This document shows positions 5,397 to 8,381 of a stretch of 8,381 nucleotides of DNA, in pieces (the first letter of the stretch is position 1; each line of letters starts with the position of its first letter). The DNA comes from Candidatus Sericytochromatia bacterium (GTDB lineage: Bacteria > Cyanobacteriota > Sericytochromatia > UBA7694). A program made the translations under genes and the position numbers. The stretch spans positions 1-8,381 of the forward strand of contig CAJYHH010000065.1 of NCBI GenBank assembly GCA_913773825.1, read 5' to 3'. Below the pieces are notes generated by a model. That model made no database searches, had not been told where the DNA came from, and saw nothing but the letters and a program-made list of their open reading frames with translations.

Positions 5397-7271
5397 GTGA
5401 TGCATGCCTCCTTCCGTTCCCGCGTCCGTAAACCCCTGGCCCTGTTGACTGCCCTGAGCTCTATAACTCTTTTTCTCAGTGGATGCCCCCAGCTGCCCGA
5501 AGATACCGCCGGCGCGACTGAAAAGCTGGACATCTCAAAAGTCAAAACATGGCCTCTGCCTGCTTCTTATGATCCCGTCATCGGTAAACCCGGCAATATG
5601 CGCGTGATTTCCAGCGTGTCACTGCCCAAGACCTTTAACGCTTATCTGGCGGCTGAAACGTCTTCAACTGACGTCACGGGCATGATGTATCTGGGTCTGG
5701 TTGCAACCAATCCCATTACCACTGAAGTTGAGCCTTCACTGGCTGAGTCCTGGACTTTAAGCCCGGATAAACGCACCTATACGTTTAAACTGCGCGAAGG
5801 TCTAAAATGGTCTGATGGTCAGCCCATCACCGCTGATGACGTTGTCTTTACTTATAAAGAGATTGTCGACAACGAAAATATTCCCAATAACTTCCGTGAT
5901 GGTCTGCTGATCAACGTCGCCCCTGGCAAAGACGTCTTTCCGGAAGTTAAAAAAATCGACGATCGCCATGTCGCGTTTACCACAGCTAAACCTTTTGTGC
6001 CTTTTTTGCGCGGCCTGAGCGATCCGATTATGCCCAAACACATCTTTGAAGGCACCACCCAGCCAGACGCTGAGAAAAACGTTAAATATAACCAGATGTG
6101 GGGCGTCACCAGTGACGTAAAAAACATCGTTGTCAACGGCCCCTGGAAAATCAGCGACTTTAAAGATGGCCAGTGGGTTCAGCTTGAGCCCAACCCGCAT
6201 TATTATCTTAAAGATAAACAGGGCAATAAACTGCCTTATCTGGACAAATTCATTACGATTCAGGTTCAGGATCAGAGTACTGAAATCATCAAGTTTATGG
6301 CTGATGAGACTGACTCACTTTCACTGCGTCCCGAGGACTTTGATGCGCTTGAACCCATGAAAGATCGCGGCAAGTTTGAAATTGCCAATCTGGGCCCGGC
6401 TACCGGCACGCTGTTTATTATGTTTAACCAGAGCACGGCTCTGAGTGATAAAGGCAAACCGGTTGTCAACCCGATTCGCTCCAGCTGGTTCCGCAACAAA
6501 ACTTTCCGTCAGGCTTTGGCTCACGCCATTGATAAAGACGGCATGATCCAGAGTATCTACAAAGGTAAAGCTTTACCTCAGACCTCACATATCAGCCAGA
6601 CCAGCCCGTTTTATAATCCCAACACACCGACTTACGGCTATGACCTGAACAAAGCCCAGCAGCTGCTTGCACAAGCTGGCTTTGTTAAAAAAGGCGATGA
6701 GCTGTATGACGCCAAAGGCAATCGCGTGGAGTTCAACATGGTCACAAACGCAGGGAACACCCTGCGTGACGCGGCCTGTGCGATTTTGCGCCGTGACTGG
6801 AGCAAATTGGGTATCAAGATTAATTATCAGCAGGTCAACTTTAATATCATGGTTCAGCAGATCGACCAGACGCTGGACTGGGAATCCATGATGATCGGCC
6901 TGACAGGCTCAGCAATTGAACCCCATTCTGGCATCAACACCTGGAAGCTTGATGGCCGCATGCATATGTTTAATATGGGCAATGCCAAAGAGTGGAAAGG
7001 CCGCCGTGGTACCAGCTACGAGCCCTGGGAACGTGAAGTCCTGGCGCTTTATGAAGCCGCTGCAATTGAGTTTGACCCTGAAAAACGCAAACAGCTCTAT
7101 ATGAAGTCTCAGGAAATCGTCGCGGATAACCTGCCCTTCTTGTACACGGTTAACACTCTGTCGCTGGTTGCCTTCCGCAAAAACCTTGGCAATATTTTCC
7201 CCAGTATTCACGGCGGCTCTGCGCTTAACGTGATCAACTGGAATACTGAAGCCAACTTCATTCAGGAGTAA
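5397..7271 (+). CDS. SBP2: family 5 (DppA/OppA-type) solute-binding lipoprotein of an ABC importer
   Basis: The 624-residue precursor is a lipid-anchored receptor for peptide-like solutes. A basic N-terminus (R7, R9, R11, K12) and a hydrophobic core lead to lipobox LSGC with the modified Cys at 30. The SBP_bac_5 domain follows, with family landmarks VEPSLAESW (111-119), LKWSDGQPITADDVVFTY (136-153), NGPW (247-250), NPHYY (266-270), RPEDFDAL (311-318), FRQALAHAIDK (370-380) and WKLDGRMHMFNMG (516-528). The start may be GTG at 5397 or ATG at 5400. AAAGG (5380-5384) lies 12 or 15 nt upstream, so the ribosome site is weak for both. It is paralogous to SBP1 almost end to end; over the 30 residues beginning R361 (K339 in SBP1), 22 are identical. 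It stands 9 bp before the permease gene, so it is the importer's dedicated receptor. Ligand specificity is unknown. Confidence 0.95.
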   Translation: MMHASFRSRVRKPLALLTALSSITLFLSGCPQLPEDTAGATEKLDISKVKTWPLPASYDPVIGKPGNMRVISSVSLPKTFNAYLAAETSSTDVTGMMYLGLVATNPITTEVEPSLAESWTLSPDKRTYTFKLREGLKWSDGQPITADDVVFTYKEIVDNENIPNNFRDGLLINVAPGKDVFPEVKKIDDRHVAFTTAKPFVPFLRGLSDPIMPKHIFEGTTQPDAEKNVKYNQMWGVTSDVKNIVVNGPWKISDFKDGQWVQLEPNPHYYLKDKQGNKLPYLDKFITIQVQDQSTEIIKFMADETDSLSLRPEDFDALEPMKDRGKFEIANLGPATGTLFIMFNQSTALSDKGKPVVNPIRSSWFRNKTFRQALAHAIDKDGMIQSIYKGKALPQTSHISQTSPFYNPNTPTYGYDLNKAQQLLAQAGFVKKGDELYDAKGNRVEFNMVTNAGNTLRDAACAILRRDWSKLGIKINYQQVNFNIMVQQIDQTLDWESMMIGLTGSAIEPHSGINTWKLDGRMHMFNMGNAKEWKGRRGTSYEPWEREVLALYEAAAIEFDPEKRKQLYMKSQEIVADNLPFLYTVNTLSLVAFRKNLGNIFPSIHGGSALNVINWNTEANFIQE

Positions 7272-7280
7272 GGGAAGCAA

Positions 7281-8381
7281 ATGTTCAGATATATTATCAA
7301 ACGCCTGATTCAGATGATTCCACTGCTCTTTATTATTTCGTTTGTGGGCTTTGGCATCATCCGTGTGGCAGAGGTCTACGCTAACGCTGACCCTCTGGCC
7401 CAGATGAAAATGAGTCCCAGCGTCACCAAAGAAACAATCCGGCGTGAAAAACTGCGTCTGGGTTATGAGCAGTTCTATAAAGACACGCCGACCATGACGG
7501 CTAATGTCTATCGCCCGGAAAAAGTCAGCGATCTCAGCAAAATTATTGAAGACGCTGTCACCGTTAAGGTCAATAACGCCAAAGAAGGCGCTGAAGCGAC
7601 TCCTGAAGAGATGTCTGATCTGAGTCTGGCTCAACCCGATGAACTGACTTATTTCAGAGGCCAGGATGCCATTGTGTTCAGCCCCTCTGATCTCGATAAA
7701 GAAATTACGATTGAAACCTCTGCTGGCAATCAGACGCTTGTTCTCAAAGAGACGGTGGTCCCCATGGCCAAAGAAACCTCAATCAAAAAGATCAGCGGCC
7801 GTGTGCTTGCAGATCCGGCAACACCTGCTGCTGCAGCCAAACCGGCTGAGCCCTTTACCGAAATGCAGCTGGATCCCAGCAGCTTTACGCTGGTTCAGGG
7901 CCAGATGTATTTTCATCCTGAGATTGTGGGCAAAAAGCTGGAAATTGAATACAGCACCCCCAATCCCTTTTATATCCGTTATCTGACCTGGATCTCTAAA
8001 TTTGTCATGGGCGATATGGGCGAGTCTTATACTTTTAAGTCTCCGGTCTCAAGCCTGATCATGAGCCGTCTGGGTAACACCGTGATTCTCGGTCTGGCCA
8101 CGCTGGTGGTGACCTGGCTGATCGCCATTCCGCTGGGGATCTTTCTGTCAGTGCGTCAGTACTCAGTGATTGACCAGATTGCTTCTGCTATTTCTTACTT
8201 CTTTATGGGCTTCCCGGATTTCTTTCTGGCGATTTTGCTTCTGCTGGTCGCCGCAAAAACCGGTTGGTTCCCAATTGGCGAAATGAGCTCGATTAAAGCC
8301 AGCCAGGCCAGCTTCCCGATTTATGCTCTCGACGTGCTGCATCACTTAGTGCTGCCGACGATTACCCTGTCACTGATCAGC
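7281..8381 (+). CDS. DppB/OppB-type ABC importer permease with a large periplasmic-loop insertion (3' end cut by window)
   Basis: The first 367 residues are visible. ATG at 7281 is preceded by AGGGAAG (7271-7277), a good ribosome site that overlaps the SBP2 stop. It begins MFRYIIKRLIQMIPLLFIIS, the usual DppB/OppB N-terminus with TM1 at about 10-30. The family pattern resumes at PFYIRYLTWISKFVMGDMGES (229-249) and SRLGNTVILGLATL (262-275). Further membrane segments lie at about 266-290 and 297-326, with FPDFF (311-315) and WFPIG (329-333) typical of this fold. Ordinary members pass directly from an 'LG-x-x-x-P' turn to 'FYIRYL'. Here about 160 residues intervene (roughly 65-228), mostly charged and beta-rich with an Ala/Pro linker (179-191). 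The insert lies in frame without a stop and should face the periplasm. The complete protein would exceed the usual 300-340 residues by far. The missing part should hold the remaining helices and the EAA-type loop that contacts the ATPase. Confidence 0.9.
   Translation, partial: MFRYIIKRLIQMIPLLFIISFVGFGIIRVAEVYANADPLAQMKMSPSVTKETIRREKLRLGYEQFYKDTPTMTANVYRPEKVSDLSKIIEDAVTVKVNNAKEGAEATPEEMSDLSLAQPDELTYFRGQDAIVFSPSDLDKEITIETSAGNQTLVLKETVVPMAKETSIKKISGRVLADPATPAAAAKPAEPFTEMQLDPSSFTLVQGQMYFHPEIVGKKLEIEYSTPNPFYIRYLTWISKFVMGDMGESYTFKSPVSSLIMSRLGNTVILGLATLVVTWLIAIPLGIFLSVRQYSVIDQIASAISYFFMGFPDFFLAILLLLVAAKTGWFPIGEMSSIKASQASFPIYALDVLHHLVLPTITLSLIS

Noticed and set aside
5802..6200. 132-residue minus-strand reading frame
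   Set aside because: It is antisense to the conserved core of SBP2 and has no recognisable content.
6909..7634. 241-residue minus-strand reading frame
   Set aside because: It lies opposite the end of SBP2 and the start of the permease, both well supported. It is a shadow frame.
7666..7986. 106-residue plus-strand frame inside the permease insertion, suggesting the insertion might be a separate gene or a frameshift
   Set aside because: The permease frame is open without interruption from 7281 to the window end, and resumes family sequence after the insert. The other frame is Arg/Leu/Pro-rich noise.

Overview
The window is bacterial DNA of roughly even base composition. It shows lipoprotein signal peptides with lipoboxes, a SecG translocase subunit and Sigma-70-type promoters. 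This suggests a diderm (Gram-negative-type) bacterium. ACTCCCT-type heptamer repeats between genes recall short tandem repeats common in cyanobacteria and perhaps their non-photosynthetic relatives, but that placement is only a guess; nothing here identifies the species.

Left part, minus strand (1-2908). The N-terminal 66 codons of an integral membrane permease, resembling xanthine/uracil (NCS2-like) permeases, run off the left edge. Behind it lies a 292-bp intergenic stretch with operator-like palindromes next to the permease start and a cluster of small perfect hairpins, two with GNRA loops. Next is an 805-residue, Gln/Leu-rich protein of unknown function with one central Gly/Ala-rich hydrophobic region and no signal peptide. 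It has an extended -10 box so close to its ATG that its mRNA may be leaderless.

Right part, plus strand (3034-8381). A family 5 peptide-type solute-binding lipoprotein (SBP1) is transcribed divergently from the 805-residue gene. A 166-bp repeat tract follows, with a 12-bp inverted repeat, a degenerate 55-62 bp direct repeat and a G-quadruplex motif. A good promoter (TTGACT-17-TATATG) then opens an apparent operon: secG, a second and clearly paralogous binding lipoprotein (SBP2), and the start of a DppB/OppB-type inner-membrane permease that leaves the window on the right.

The right part reads as a peptide/oligopeptide ABC importer with two alternative lipoprotein receptors. secG is embedded in it, and its product helps export such receptors through the Sec channel. 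The most unusual feature is the permease: about 160 residues, including two copies of a short beta-rich motif, are inserted in the outward-facing loop between TM1 and TM2. This may be a docking or substrate-handling domain on the extracytoplasmic side.
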